A DNA stretch of 37,298 nt from a virus. The stretch covers positions 1-37,298 of IMG/VR virus record IMGVR_UViG_3300025030_000273; one strand, given 5' to 3'. Below, one piece after another: positions 1-6,550 of the stretch; position 1 is the first letter of the stretch; each line of letters begins with the position of its first letter. The translations under genes were made by a program, and so were the position numbers. A model generated the notes under the pieces. That model searched no databases and was not told the DNA's origin. It saw nothing but the letters and a program-made list of their open reading frames with translations.

Positions 1-31
1 CAGTTGCGCCCAGCTCAAATTTGAATTCCAT
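1..31 (-). CDS. 5' end of an unknown early gene (runs off the window)
   Basis: An ATG at 31-29 is preceded by AAGGAG six bases upstream and reads MEFKFELGAT before leaving the window. The short hydrophilic start resembles small phage early proteins, but ten residues are too few to assign a family. It lies just beyond the hairpin at 72-127 and would be the gene of the neighbouring cassette-like unit. If position 1 were joined directly to 37298 the frame would stop after six more codons, so either the ends do not join directly or this is a very short peptide. Confidence 0.45.
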   Translation of the reverse strand, partial: MEFKFELGAT

Positions 32-71
32 TTGAATCTCCTTTTTATGTTTGATTGCTACAAAGTCCCAT

Positions 72-127
72 ATAACCAGCGTTCCGACCCGACCAAAAAA
101 CCGGACGGGTCAAACGCCAGCCGTTAT
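72..127 (+). other. attC-like recombination site A
   Basis: A 56-bp imperfect hairpin with attC architecture. ATAAC (72-76) pairs with GTTAT (123-127). GCGTT (79-83) pairs with AACGC (113-117). GACCCG (86-91) pairs with CGGGTC (106-111), with a small CC/GG pair near the loop. Unpaired spacers (CA and CAGCC) separate outer and inner boxes, as in the unpaired central spacer of attC sites. The plus-strand 5' arm carries one more unpaired base (CC against A), which in known attC sites marks the left-hand side and sets the orientation. The stop codon of the gene at 124-840 lies inside the GTTAT box. It has the same plan as the sites at 36433-36493 and 37128-37180. The family assignment is by structure only; no covariance search was possible. 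Confidence 0.6.
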
Positions 128-840
128 GGTGTTTCTATGTACCGCTTTCCATTGAGAAGTCCCGCCTTGTAGAAAAACGGTACTCCTGCCGCATGTGCCT
201 GTGCTTGCAACCGCATTGCCCATTGATCATCAAACGGGCGCTTGCTCTTGCCGTTCTCAGGGCCACAGATAATCCATTTCAGATGACGTATTTCGTATGC
301 GTTTAACTCGACTGGAGACAGCATAGGCTCAAACAATCCACCCACACTCCAACCATTCGCCGCTATTTCGATTACGTCCGGCATCCTGACATCAACTAAA
401 TGCTGGTTATCCATCGTGACCAGAATTATTACATTACCCATTGGCCGAAATTTTGGCATACCGCCAATACCGCTCAAATACGTTGCAGCGTTAGCAGGGC
501 GTTTCGTGCAAATGATGTGAAAATCTTCTGACAGTTCCAATTTCTGAAATAACGCATCCCGCAAGCCATACGTTACATCCCTGTGAAAAATATCATTCCA
601 GTACGTCCACACTCGCGGCTTACGATGGCCGGACTTCGGCAGTATTTCAAGCAACCGTTCAGGGTGTTCTACAATGGTGCCGTCAAACGGCTTTCCACAG
701 TTGAAGCGCATTTGCATTGCTTCGCTCCAGCAATTCTGGCAGCCCGGGGAAACCTTTGTGCAGCCTTCCACCAGTGTCCGTGAATGGGTCCAAAAGCGGC
801 CTTCCAACAACTCTTTTTCCAATAATTTCGATAGTTCCAT
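124..840 (-). CDS. DUF5131 (phage Gp37/Gp68) family protein
   Basis: A 238-residue protein starting at an ATG with GGGAGG four bases upstream. Near the N-terminus it has C27-x6-C34-x2-C37 (GCTKVSPGCQNCW) followed by aromatic-rich segments such as RVWTYWNDIFH and FHIICTKRP, typical of the phage Gp37/Gp68 family (DUF5131). The Cys cluster suggests a metal or iron-sulphur site, but the biochemical role of the family is not established as far as I know. The length is normal for the family. Its TAA stop is embedded in the GTTAT box of the attC-like hairpin at 72-127, so it looks like the cargo of a cassette read towards the integron-type integrase. No hairpin is visible on its 5' side (841-863), so this may be the last unit before core early genes. 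Confidence 0.8.
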   Translation of the reverse strand: MELSKLLEKELLEGRFWTHSRTLVEGCTKVSPGCQNCWSEAMQMRFNCGKPFDGTIVEHPERLLEILPKSGHRKPRVWTYWNDIFHRDVTYGLRDALFQKLELSEDFHIICTKRPANAATYLSGIGGMPKFRPMGNVIILVTMDNQHLVDVRMPDVIEIAANGWSVGGLFEPMLSPVELNAYEIRHLKWIICGPENGKSKRPFDDQWAMRLQAQAHAAGVPFFYKAGLLNGKRYIETP

Positions 841-863
841 ATATCCTCCCTTTAACCATGCCC

Positions 864-1202
864 CTAAGCGTTACTCGGCAACGTCTCAGGCGGCTCTGGG
901 AAATTCATCCAATGAGTGATATTGGCATCATCGATAGGCGCACCCATCAGATCCACCCACTGCTCTCCATCATGATAGGCGGGCCAGATCGGCTCGTTGC
1001 TGTCAGGGCTGTATGTCATTACGGTTGTTTCTGAATCAGGCAAAATATCAGCCTGTACCCAGACCGGGGCGCCTCTCCGTAATCCTGCGTCAAAAAAGAA
1101 TTTCAGTTGGCCAACGGTCACTTTCCCGAAAAGCTGCTCCGGGGGACACTCTGACATGGCTACATAACCATTACTGCGGCACCAACTATTGAATTCGCTC
1201 AT
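864..1202 (-). CDS. DUF551-like early phage protein
   Basis: A 112-residue acidic, Trp-rich protein. The C-terminal segment ITHWMNFPEPPE matches the closing motif of DUF551 domains (THWMPLPEPP-like), which are common in small phage early proteins of unknown function. The middle (PVWVQADILPDSETTVMTY) fits the preceding beta strands of that domain. Its ATG at 1202 overlaps the stop of the upstream gene (ATGA), implying translational coupling. Function is unknown. I trust the family call mainly because of the C-terminal motif. Confidence 0.65.
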   Translation of the reverse strand: MSEFNSWCRSNGYVAMSECPPEQLFGKVTVGQLKFFFDAGLRRGAPVWVQADILPDSETTVMTYSPDSNEPIWPAYHDGEQWVDLMGAPIDDANITHWMNFPEPPETLPSNA

Positions 1203-1477
1203 ATCGATTGTCCTTTTGCTGTATTGACGGTCGCACAGTCACTCGGCGCCACCATTTCCATGCCGGCGGAAAGAAAGAAGAGTTGAGCCATGGGCCCGGG
1301 CGCATTTTTGGCGCATTCAAGGGTGGCCAGAAGCTCACCCTCACCGGTGGCCAACATCCGGCGCTTGATCGAATCTGAATATGGCTGCACTACTTGGGGA
1401 TATGTTTCTCGGTATGCCCTGCGGACTGTTTCGCGGGCGGTTTCTAATTTATAGGCAAGTTGTTCGAGATTAGACAC
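1199..1477 (-). CDS. hypothetical early protein, 92 aa, GTG start
   Basis: I chose the GTG at 1477-1475 because AAGGAGG lies five bases upstream. A longer frame to 1576 exists, but its N-terminus is basic, low in complexity and lacks a ribosome site. The protein begins with helical, charged sequence (LEQLAYKLETARETVRRAYRETYP), then a hydrophobic stretch with GPMAQLFFLSAGMEMV. I recognise no family. The stop overlaps the start of the next gene by four bases. Confidence 0.6.
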   Translation of the reverse strand: MSNLEQLAYKLETARETVRRAYRETYPQVVQPYSDSIKRRMLATGEGELLATLECAKNAPGPMAQLFFLSAGMEMVAPSDCATVNTAKGQSI

Positions 1478-1587
1478 GGGATCCTCCTTCTTCAAAAATT
1501 GCATTAAAAAGTGGCTTCCAAATTTGCCCTGTAATGGGCGATCTTGCCGGGGTGCTGGTCTATGCCTTCGTGCCATTGGCCTCTGGC

Positions 1588-1869
1588 TTACTCGTAATAG
1601 CCCCGCTTCCGGTTTTTCTCTTCCACCTGGTACTTGATCATCATAGGGTTGACCATCAGGCCTTTGCTCCAGGCGCGCTTTACAATCTTCCTGATCAATG
1701 TCTCTGTTGAGCCGATCAGATCAAACGCTTCGTGAATTGCATGCTCCAAATTTCCAACCGCCAAGGCCTTGATGATTTCCCAGAGTTCAGAGGCCATGTG
1801 AAACAACTGGCGGGTGATCCCCGATTCATTCACAAACTTGGTTCGGGGAAAAGAATAGTGGGAACTCAC
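1588..1869 (-). CDS. MazG-like nucleotide pyrophosphohydrolase
   Basis: A 93-residue helical protein with the metal-binding signature of all-alpha NTP pyrophosphohydrolases: E28-x2-E31 (ELWE), fifteen residues, then E47-x2-D50 (EAFD). The C-terminal KNRKRGYYE resembles endings seen in phage-encoded single-domain MazG-like proteins. Such enzymes hydrolyse (d)NTPs to monophosphates and can shape nucleotide pools during infection or remove stress nucleotides. The substrate cannot be read from the sequence. The start is a GTG at 1869 overlapping the upstream stop, with GGGAGG upstream. Confidence 0.6.
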   Translation of the reverse strand: MSSHYSFPRTKFVNESGITRQLFHMASELWEIIKALAVGNLEHAIHEAFDLIGSTETLIRKIVKRAWSKGLMVNPMMIKYQVEEKNRKRGYYE

Positions 1870-2177
1870 GCCGCCTCCCTTTGCTTCAGGTACCCGGCAT
1901 ATTCACGGAAAATTTCCAGAGTCAGCTTGCCCCATTCCAGTGTTAAGGCTTTCATCTCTTCAAAAATTCCATTCAGCCAGGCTGTTTGCAGCCGGTCCCG
2001 TAAGTCAGTCAGTTTCCGGCGAAGCTCCACCTTGTGCTCGTCCAGCCAAACCCAAACACCGCCATCATCCTGCAACGTTTCCGGCCATTTATCGCGTATT
2101 ACCTGATCAAGTCGTTGAAGCATTGATTTGTATTCAGCCTTGCATTGCTCGAACATGGCGCGCTCCTCGGTAGTCAT
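1866..2177 (-). CDS. hypothetical helical early protein
   Basis: 103 residues, strongly charged and predicted helical throughout (for example RRKLTDLRDRLQTAW and LEWGKLTLEIFREYAGYLK), probably a coiled coil. A WVWLDE patch sits near residue 42. I recognise no family. It lies between the OB-fold-like protein gene and the MazG-like gene, starts directly after the OB-fold gene's stop and overlaps the next GTG start, so it belongs to the early operon. Confidence 0.6.
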   Translation of the reverse strand: MTTEERAMFEQCKAEYKSMLQRLDQVIRDKWPETLQDDGGVWVWLDEHKVELRRKLTDLRDRLQTAWLNGIFEEMKALTLEWGKLTLEIFREYAGYLKQREAA

Positions 2178-2179
2178 GA

Positions 2180-2812
2180 TTAATAGGGTCGATCTTCTTC
2201 ATTGGTTGGTTTATGGATCTCAAGCGATTCCAGATACGCCCGGATCGGCCCATCACCGCCGCATACTCCATCGGGCTCTTTTTGACGAATCAGGCCTTTG
2301 ATTCTTACCGTATCGCCCAGGGAAACCGGATCAAGCAACTTGTCACCAGGCGCATAAAATTCATATTTTTCTTCCTGCATTTGGTCACCGATGCCGGGCT
2401 TGCAGACATTAACCAGAAAGCGCTGGCCACCATCATTAAGGCCACTTGGTTGGTTGCAAACCTCACCCACCACGATGAAATAAGCGCGTTTCGCGCCGCT
2501 TTCGACCAGCTCAAAACCGAACAAGGTGAACGAAGAAAGAAAAGAACTAGATTGATCCTTCTGATATTGGGAATAGATCCCCTGCAGCTTGAAAAGGCCC
2601 TGCTTGTTTGATGCCCACAGTTTTTTCAGATCGGCAATGCTGCCTTCCTTGTCATACATCCGGCAGTATGCGGTCACATCACCGCTCAGTGTGCTGGACA
2701 CGTCAACCTGAATCGTGACGTACTTTTTCTTGCTGTCTTTGGTCTCCTCGTCCTTGATCTCGGTGATCCGACCGGTGATGACCCCTTTGGTGAAGTGCTT
2801 GGGTACGCTCAT
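2180..2812 (-). CDS. OB-fold-like early protein, possible ssDNA-binding protein
   Basis: 210 residues with two beta-rich segments that read like OB folds. The first is at about residues 8-60 (ITGRITEIKDEETK, YVTIQVDVSS, VTAYCRMYDKEG). The second is near the C-terminus (GDTVRIKGLIRQKE, RAYLESLEIHK). A Ser/Gln-rich linker lies between them. Position in the early operon next to a recombinase fits a DNA-metabolism role such as single-strand binding, but there is no diagnostic motif and no acidic SSB-type tail. GGGAGG lies ten bases before the ATG, which overlaps the upstream stop. Confidence 0.5.
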   Translation of the reverse strand: MSVPKHFTKGVITGRITEIKDEETKDSKKKYVTIQVDVSSTLSGDVTAYCRMYDKEGSIADLKKLWASNKQGLFKLQGIYSQYQKDQSSSFLSSFTLFGFELVESGAKRAYFIVVGEVCNQPSGLNDGGQRFLVNVCKPGIGDQMQEEKYEFYAPGDKLLDPVSLGDTVRIKGLIRQKEPDGVCGGDGPIRAYLESLEIHKPTNEEDRPY

Positions 2813-2934
2813 TTCTTTTTTTCCTCCCAGGATGAACAGTGTAAAAACTCGTCAACTTCAATTTCTTCAGCTTTGCATGCTCCATCATCATTGTGATTAC
2901 AGGAGATGAACTTGCATTTCTTCACTATCGCCAC
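2809..2934 (-). CDS. small Cys-rich metal-binding protein (DUF1540-like)
   Basis: A 41-residue protein that I place at the GTG at 2934-2932, nine bases after GGAGG; a GTG three codons later is possible. It carries C-x4-C then N-x3-G-x-C then a conserved I-x-V and a final HC (CKFISCNHNDDGACKAEEIE). This pattern resembles the DUF1540 small metal-binding domain. It starts inside the 3' end of the resolvase gene, in another frame, and its stop overlaps the next ATG. Function is unknown. Confidence 0.55.
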   Translation of the reverse strand: MAIVKKCKFISCNHNDDGACKAEEIEVDEFLHCSSWEEKKK

Positions 2935-3487
2935 TGTCTTTTGCCTCCTTTGTGATGCGGTAGACGCTCGCAATGCTGATTCCCAATTCATCAGCGGTGG
3001 CTTGCTTGGTCTTGCCTTCAGCAATCAACTCCAGCACCTTCTCGCTCTTGTTTCTGGCGGTCGGCTGGCGGCCGGTATATGCCCCCTTGGCCTTGGCGAT
3101 CCGGATCCCTTCCTTTTGCCGCTCGAGCATCATCTCTCTTTCAAACTGACCAATAGCGGCCAGCATCGATAGCATGAGTTTTCCGGTGGGGCTGGATGTG
3201 TCCAGGTTGATATTCAGAACTTGGAAAGAAACCTTTTTTGCTTCGAGGAGATCAACGATGTTAAGCAGGTGCTTTGTGCTGCGGGCGATACGGTCCAGCT
3301 TGCAGGCCACAACAGTGTCACCCTCGCGTACATATTCAAGCAGGGCTGCCAGCTGCGGCCGATCTTCCTTTATTCCGGAAGCCTTCTCTTTAAAAACCTT
3401 GTCGACCTTGGCCGCCTCCAGCTGCTCCATCTGGGCGGTCAATTCCTGACCTTCGGTACTTACCCTTGCGTAACCAATTCTTGCCAT
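2897..3487 (-). CDS. serine recombinase, resolvase/invertase family
   Basis: 196 residues. The N-terminal catalytic domain has R8 and nucleophile S10 in GYARVSTEGQ, the KLDRIARS motif near residues 83-90 and the long dimer helix (LSMLAAIGQFEREMMLERQKEG). The C-terminal helix-turn-helix is TKQATADELGISIASVYRI. Length and order match Hin/Pin/Tn3-type small serine recombinases. In phages such enzymes invert tail-fibre segments or resolve multimers. I saw no flanking inverted crossover pair, and it sits far from the fibre genes, so resolution or a regulatory role is equally possible. The ATG at 3487 follows AGGAGG. Confidence 0.92.
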   Translation of the reverse strand: MARIGYARVSTEGQELTAQMEQLEAAKVDKVFKEKASGIKEDRPQLAALLEYVREGDTVVACKLDRIARSTKHLLNIVDLLEAKKVSFQVLNINLDTSSPTGKLMLSMLAAIGQFEREMMLERQKEGIRIAKAKGAYTGRQPTARNKSEKVLELIAEGKTKQATADELGISIASVYRITKEAKDSGDSEEMQVHLL

Positions 3488-3581
3488 GACTGCCTCCTGT
3501 CGTTTGCCTCATCAATAATTAATCCCGGGAAGGGGAGGGTGAGGCGGCCCTCCGTTCGGTAGCTAGCCTATCCCCGGAAAC

Positions 3582-3746
3582 TTATGGCCTGACGCCTTCC
3601 AGACCGTGGTAGCTGACTTCCTTGTAAAAGGAACAGTCAGGAACCGGTTGATTACTGCTCCAGGCAGTTATGAACTCCATACAGTACTGAGAGTTGATCA
3701 GTATCCCGCATACGCCTGTGCAACTTTTACATGGTAGATCTGGCAT
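3582..3746 (-). CDS. small Cys-rich hypothetical protein
   Basis: The ATG at 3746 is preferred because GAGG lies eight bases upstream, inside the end of the previous gene; an ATG six codons earlier lacks a ribosome site. The product has 54 residues with C-x2-C-x3-C near the start (CKSCTGVC) and two further Cys, suggesting metal binding. No family is recognised. It is the last gene before a 94-base gap ahead of the resolvase gene. Confidence 0.5.
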   Translation of the reverse strand: MPDLPCKSCTGVCGILINSQYCMEFITAWSSNQPVPDCSFYKEVSYHGLEGVRP

Positions 3747-3751
3747 GACTT

Positions 3752-4123
3752 TTACCTCTGCCATGGTGATTGAGGTTTGATGCTGGCAGAATAGGTAAGC
3801 AGATCGCTCAGGCTTTTTTCCCCCCTACTTTTGGCCGCGATACAAAGCGCGAAAGCAACCGCGCCAGCTGGTATCCCGAGCACCAAACCGCAGGCCAGTG
3901 CGCGCCATCTTGCCGCTTTGTCAGAAGGTGCAGGCTTAGAGGCTATCGCCGCTGCTCTTTGGCTCTCCAGACCAAAGCCGCTGAATAAAACAACTGTCGG
4001 GTCAACAGCTTTTTGTGACACCGCCGGGGCGTTCAGAATTGTGGTTTCAGTCCGGCATTCCACATACCAACCAACCAGTAATAAAACAGCGATCAGGATC
4101 AATCTCCCTCTATATTCTCTCAT
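3752..4123 (-). CDS. membrane protein with two transmembrane segments
   Basis: 123 residues. An N-terminal hydrophobic helix (LILIAVLLLVGWYV) is followed by an Ala-rich extramembrane region, a second helix (LACGLVLGIPAGAVAFALCIAA) and a basic/Ser-rich tail. It starts at an ATG five bases after GGAGG that overlaps the upstream stop. Location in the early operon next to regulatory genes suggests a host-takeover or superinfection role, but that is inference and no family is recognised. Confidence 0.55.
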   Translation of the reverse strand: MREYRGRLILIAVLLLVGWYVECRTETTILNAPAVSQKAVDPTVVLFSGFGLESQRAAAIASKPAPSDKAARWRALACGLVLGIPAGAVAFALCIAAKSRGEKSLSDLLTYSASIKPQSPWQR

Positions 4124-4347
4124 GCTGCCCTCCTTGGTTTTTTGCGGCTTTTATTCCAGCGATCGATAGCTTCTAAAACGTTGTCAGACATACAAATCAA
4201 CAAACAATCCCGGTCAGTCATCATTCCGGTTGATTCGACCAGATGCGGTTCTGAAACAGCGCCACTTTCGGCAATACGCATCAACAGGGCGTTCTGCGCG
4301 GTCAATAGCCGATTGCTCTCCTTTATGGCGGAGAGTGTTGCGTTCAC
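4120..4347 (-). CDS. hypothetical early protein, GTG start
   Basis: 75 residues beginning MNATLSAIKESNRLLTAQNALL, a likely coiled coil, followed by a second helical region (DNVLEAIDRWNKSRKKP). The GTG start overlaps the stop of the CII-like gene (GTGA), and its own stop overlaps the next ATG. It is therefore embedded in a tightly coupled operon. No family is recognised. Confidence 0.55.
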   Translation of the reverse strand: MNATLSAIKESNRLLTAQNALLMRIAESGAVSEPHLVESTGMMTDRDCLLICMSDNVLEAIDRWNKSRKKPRRAA

Positions 4348-4811
4348 CTGGAGCTCTCTTCCTGGAAGAGCTGGAGCAGGGTCCCGACATGGTGCAACAG
4401 ATGGTGCCCGGCAACTTCCAGATCCTGACGCTCAGCAGGAGTAATCCGGCCATCCGCCATAGCCTGGGCAGATTTCTCCATCAGTCCGCCGAACTTCTTG
4501 ACGGTTTCATATAATTGAAAATGTATGTTCTTCAGAGTTGGGGTTTCTTTGGGAAGGGGGATAAGAATGGAATTAAAGGCCTGTGCCAGGTATTGAATGG
4601 GGGCCAAGGCGTCCTCTTGGGCGGTGCCTAGCTTAAGACTTGTTTCAACGATCTTCTCAATCCGGTCCAGCGGGTTGAAAGCGCCGCTGTCCGAAAAGTC
4701 TAGAGTGGGCTCTTGCCACTTACTGAGTGAGCTCGTTGATAAATGTAACTCACGGGCGTGGAGCACAGTCTTGCCGTCGATACATCTCTGTAGTGCCTCG
4801 TAAGTCTTCAT
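4344..4811 (-). CDS. phage regulatory protein CII-like (Phage_CP76 type)
   Basis: 155 residues. The N-terminal half contains a helix-turn-helix-like segment (ARELHLSTSSLSKWQEP) followed by SGAFNPLDRIEKIVE. The C-terminal half ends in a helix pair opening with DGRITPAERQDLE. This layout matches the CP76/CII family of phage regulators, which control early or lysogeny promoters. It is the second gene downstream of the control region, the place expected for a CII-type regulator. The ribosome site is weak (GGCGGGA). The family match rests on motif memory, not on a search. Confidence 0.65.
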   Translation of the reverse strand: MKTYEALQRCIDGKTVLHARELHLSTSSLSKWQEPTLDFSDSGAFNPLDRIEKIVETSLKLGTAQEDALAPIQYLAQAFNSILIPLPKETPTLKNIHFQLYETVKKFGGLMEKSAQAMADGRITPAERQDLEVAGHHLLHHVGTLLQLFQEESSR

Positions 4812-4876
4812 TACAATCCCGCCTTAAATTCGTAATTCATTTAATTAAAATTAATGGGTAGGGTCACATCATGAAA

Positions 4877-5140
4877 CTAAGCAGCTTTGTCAATGACCTC
4901 TTCAGTAATCAAACCCTCAGTCAGTGCGGCGCGGATGATCTCTTTGATCTTTGGACCGGCTTCGCCGGTGTAATCACCCTTGATAAGTGCGTACACGGTT
5001 TTGTAGCTAAACTCTTCACCATTTGGATGCTTATGATCGCGGCACCATTCAGCAAGGAAGCCGCGAGGCTTACGAGTGAACTCAGTCCAGTCGTAATGCC
5101 CAGGGGAGTGAATGATTGTGTCCTTAGAAGTTTCTTGCAT
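4877..5140 (-). CDS. Cro-like small regulator
   Basis: 87 residues from the ATG at 5140, nine bases after GGAG; a longer frame to 5281 has no good ribosome site. The central part reads FLAEWCRDHKHPNGEEFSYK then TVYALIKGDYTGEAGPKI, which fits a helix-turn-helix followed by a helix. It is transcribed divergently from the plus-strand repressor side and leads the early operon, the classic position of Cro. A near-perfect palindrome lies just upstream (5159-5174). The DNA-binding role is inferred from position and a weak helix-turn-helix. Confidence 0.5.
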   Translation of the reverse strand: MQETSKDTIIHSPGHYDWTEFTRKPRGFLAEWCRDHKHPNGEEFSYKTVYALIKGDYTGEAGPKIKEIIRAALTEGLITEEVIDKAA

Positions 5141-5158
5141 GGCTTTATGCTCCGTGTT

Positions 5159-5174
5159 AATTTCTATAGAATTT
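5159..5174. promoter_or_regulatory. palindrome with CTATAG core, candidate operator
   Basis: TTCTATAGAA is a perfect 10-bp palindrome within an A/T-rich 16-base near-palindrome, immediately upstream of the Cro-like gene. The same CTATAG core recurs at 5588-5593 and 5603-5608 in the control region. This suggests binding sites for one of the two regulators. No clear -35/-10 pair could be fixed. Confidence 0.35.
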
Positions 5175-5267
5175 AAGCTAATATGCTGCGGAAGGCCTGA
5201 AAATGCTCTTGAAACCGGAATTGCTGCATAACTTGAAATGTTTCTTGTTCCATGGGAGGGCTCCTTT

Positions 5268-5510
5268 ATGGCAAATGACAAAGTTATTACTTATGGAATG
5301 GACGGCAAAATCAAAGCCGCTTTGCTGCACGAATGTCTCCGTTGTGATAAGGGGATAATAATTGACGGACCGGCCGTAAAGTTAAACGAGCTCTTTTTCT
5401 GCACCTATTGCGGGCTTGATTCGCGTATGTCACTTGACATGGTTCAAACTGTTCACGATTCCTCAAATAAGCGTCCTTCACGGACCGCGGGGCATCGTTC
5501 ACATACTTAA
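5268..5510 (+). CDS. putative zinc-ribbon protein
   Basis: 80 residues from the ATG at 5268, with GGAGGG seven bases upstream. It has two C-x2-C pairs (CLRCDKG and CTYCGLDSRM) about 20 residues apart, the geometry of a small zinc ribbon. The last 15 residues (KRPSRTAGHRSHT) look non-conserved. It overlaps a minus-strand frame (5311-5568) that also looks plausible, and the two cannot both be ordinary genes without antisense conflict. The paired Cys motifs make me favour this frame, at least for its first two thirds. Confidence 0.5.
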   Translation: MANDKVITYGMDGKIKAALLHECLRCDKGIIIDGPAVKLNELFFCTYCGLDSRMSLDMVQTVHDSSNKRPSRTAGHRSHT

Positions 5511-5568
5511 GAAACCTATTCACAGATTTTTCACACATGGCTTGCAGTTTTCTTTCGGCTCTATTCAT
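5311..5568 (-). CDS. alternative early gene antisense to the zinc-ribbon frame
   Basis: 85 residues. The first half is helical and looks protein-like (RAERKLQAMCEKSVNRFLKY, NDAPRSVKDAYLRNREQFE), while the second half is Arg-rich as expected of the reverse of another gene. GGAAGGGGCGGAAG precedes the ATG. Its start is about 97 bases from the repressor start, a typical divergent regulator spacing with the operator-like dyads between, which argues for a true leader gene of the early operon. Only one of this and the zinc-ribbon frame may be real. Confidence 0.35.
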   Translation of the reverse strand: MNRAERKLQAMCEKSVNRFLKYVNDAPRSVKDAYLRNREQFEPCQVTYANQARNRCRKRARLTLRPVRQLLSPYHNGDIRAAKRL

Positions 5569-5587
5569 CTTCCGCCCCTTCCTTTTT

Positions 5588-5634
5588 CTATAGACTTAAC
5601 GACTATAGGAATAATCCCGAAAACAGGAATAGTC
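5588..5634. promoter_or_regulatory. operator-like dyads between the divergent regulators
   Basis: CTATAG (5588-5593) and CTATAG (5603-5608) form a 21-bp imperfect palindrome centred on TTAA. GACTAT (5601-5606) and ATAGTC (5629-5634) form a second inverted repeat. AGGAATA occurs twice 18 bases apart (5607-5613, 5625-5631), with a further GGGAAT at 5655-5660. This cluster lies just upstream of the repressor start at 5665 and is the expected place for repressor and Cro operators. The exact half-site is uncertain. Confidence 0.45.
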
Positions 5635-5664
5635 AATATAAAAATTACGATAACGGGAATTATT

Positions 5665-6066
5665 TTGAGCATTAAAGAAAACCTTAATAAACTGATGGAC
5701 TTAAAGGGCATAAATGCTAAAGCCCTTGAAAAAATTTCGGGTGTCCCCGACTCTAGGATTTCCGATATCAGGAATGGTAAGACTCAGAATCCACGCATGG
5801 GGACTCTGAGCAAACTGGCTACAGCATTAGGAGTTTCTACGGATGTTTTGGTTTCCGAGAATATTGAGCAATATGCCGGTGATCTTAGTAGAATGAAGCG
5901 GGTAGGTGAAATGGAGGAGGAGGGCAGCATCTTAAAGTTAAAAGAGTTGCCCCCCTCAAAGCAGATGTTGGTTGATGAAATACTCAGAATGACGGATGAA
6001 GAGGCTCGGGATCTTGTGACTGATCTTCTTTTAAAACATCGGAAGGCGGACCAACGGCCAGCATAA
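5665..6066 (+). CDS. phage repressor, XRE-type helix-turn-helix
   Basis: 133 residues if translation starts at the TTG at 5665; the frame is open further upstream, but that part runs through the operator-like repeats. The N-terminal domain is a clear XRE/CI helix-turn-helix (KALEKISGVPDSRISDIRNG, then TLSKLATALGVSTDVLV). The C-terminal part is short and acidic (LPPSKQMLVDEILRM, DEEARDLVTDLL). It lacks the S24 autoprotease domain of lambda CI, so induction would need another signal. It leads the plus-strand lysogeny cluster with two exported proteins and the integrase. The start has only a weak GGGA ribosome site. Confidence 0.8.
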   Translation: MSIKENLNKLMDLKGINAKALEKISGVPDSRISDIRNGKTQNPRMGTLSKLATALGVSTDVLVSENIEQYAGDLSRMKRVGEMEEEGSILKLKELPPSKQMLVDEILRMTDEEARDLVTDLLLKHRKADQRPA

Positions 6067-6145
6067 TTAAAAGCATAGCATGTGGCAGAGATATCCCTGA
6101 CCAGGCTATTTGTCTAATTGTAGCGATAGTTACATGACTTTCCAT
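5984..6145 (-). CDS. candidate small membrane protein antisense to the repressor end
   Basis: A 53-residue frame starting at an ATG preceded by a perfect AGGAGG eight bases upstream. It contains one hydrophobic stretch (LPHAMLLIMLAVG) and a polar tail. It overlaps the last 83 bases of the repressor gene on the opposite strand and points against the lysogeny cluster. The strong ribosome site is the only support; there is no homology I can recall. It could instead reflect a chance purine run. Confidence 0.3.
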   Translation of the reverse strand: MESHVTIATIRQIAWSGISLPHAMLLIMLAVGPPSDVLKEDQSQDPEPLHPSF

Positions 6146-6232
6146 TGATAAACCCTCCTGAGATAAAATTAAGAGGAGTATTTTAACTATTATCAAACAC
6201 TTCGTAAGACAAAAATCGAAGGAGCAGTAAAA

Positions 6233-6550
6233 ATGCATAAATTCTTAATCGTATTTATTCTGCTTATTGCCACACCAGTGCTTGCTGATACATTGAGCGC
6301 ACCCAGCAATAGTACTCATGTTCTTGTTTTTGAAACTAAAGACAAAATGGAATATTTTATCAAAGAGTGTGCAGGTAAAGGGAATCGGTCTTATGAGAGA
6401 GACTGTATTGCTTGCATTAAAAAAATGGTGCCATCTGGTGCCCGTTGCTCAGTGGTTAGCAAAACATTTACAGCCAGAAAGATACGGATTATGACGGGTG
6501 AGTTTGTTGGTGTCGTTGGATGGGTTCCAATGGAAATGGTGCTGCCATGA
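6233..6550 (+). CDS. secreted protein with SH3-like end, candidate lysogenic-conversion gene
   Basis: 105 residues with an N-terminal signal peptide (KFLIVFILLIATPVLA, cleavage after ALA-D near residue 19). Three Cys lie in the mature part. The C-terminal segment KIRIMTGEFVGVVGWVP resembles the last strands of bacterial SH3-like domains. GAAGGAG lies eight bases before the ATG. It sits between repressor and integrase, where prophage-expressed cargo is common, and overlaps the following lipoprotein gene by four bases. A periplasmic role in superinfection exclusion or envelope change is inferred only from location. Confidence 0.65.
   Translation: MHKFLIVFILLIATPVLADTLSAPSNSTHVLVFETKDKMEYFIKECAGKGNRSYERDCIACIKKMVPSGARCSVVSKTFTARKIRIMTGEFVGVVGWVPMEMVLP

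Noticed and set aside
86-111. GACCCG/CGGGTC hairpin as a simple terminator
   Set aside because: No T run on either strand, and it is only the inner part of a larger attC-like fold.
2897-3600. Invertible segment around the serine recombinase
   Set aside because: No pair of inverted crossover sites could be seen next to the gene or around the fibre genes.
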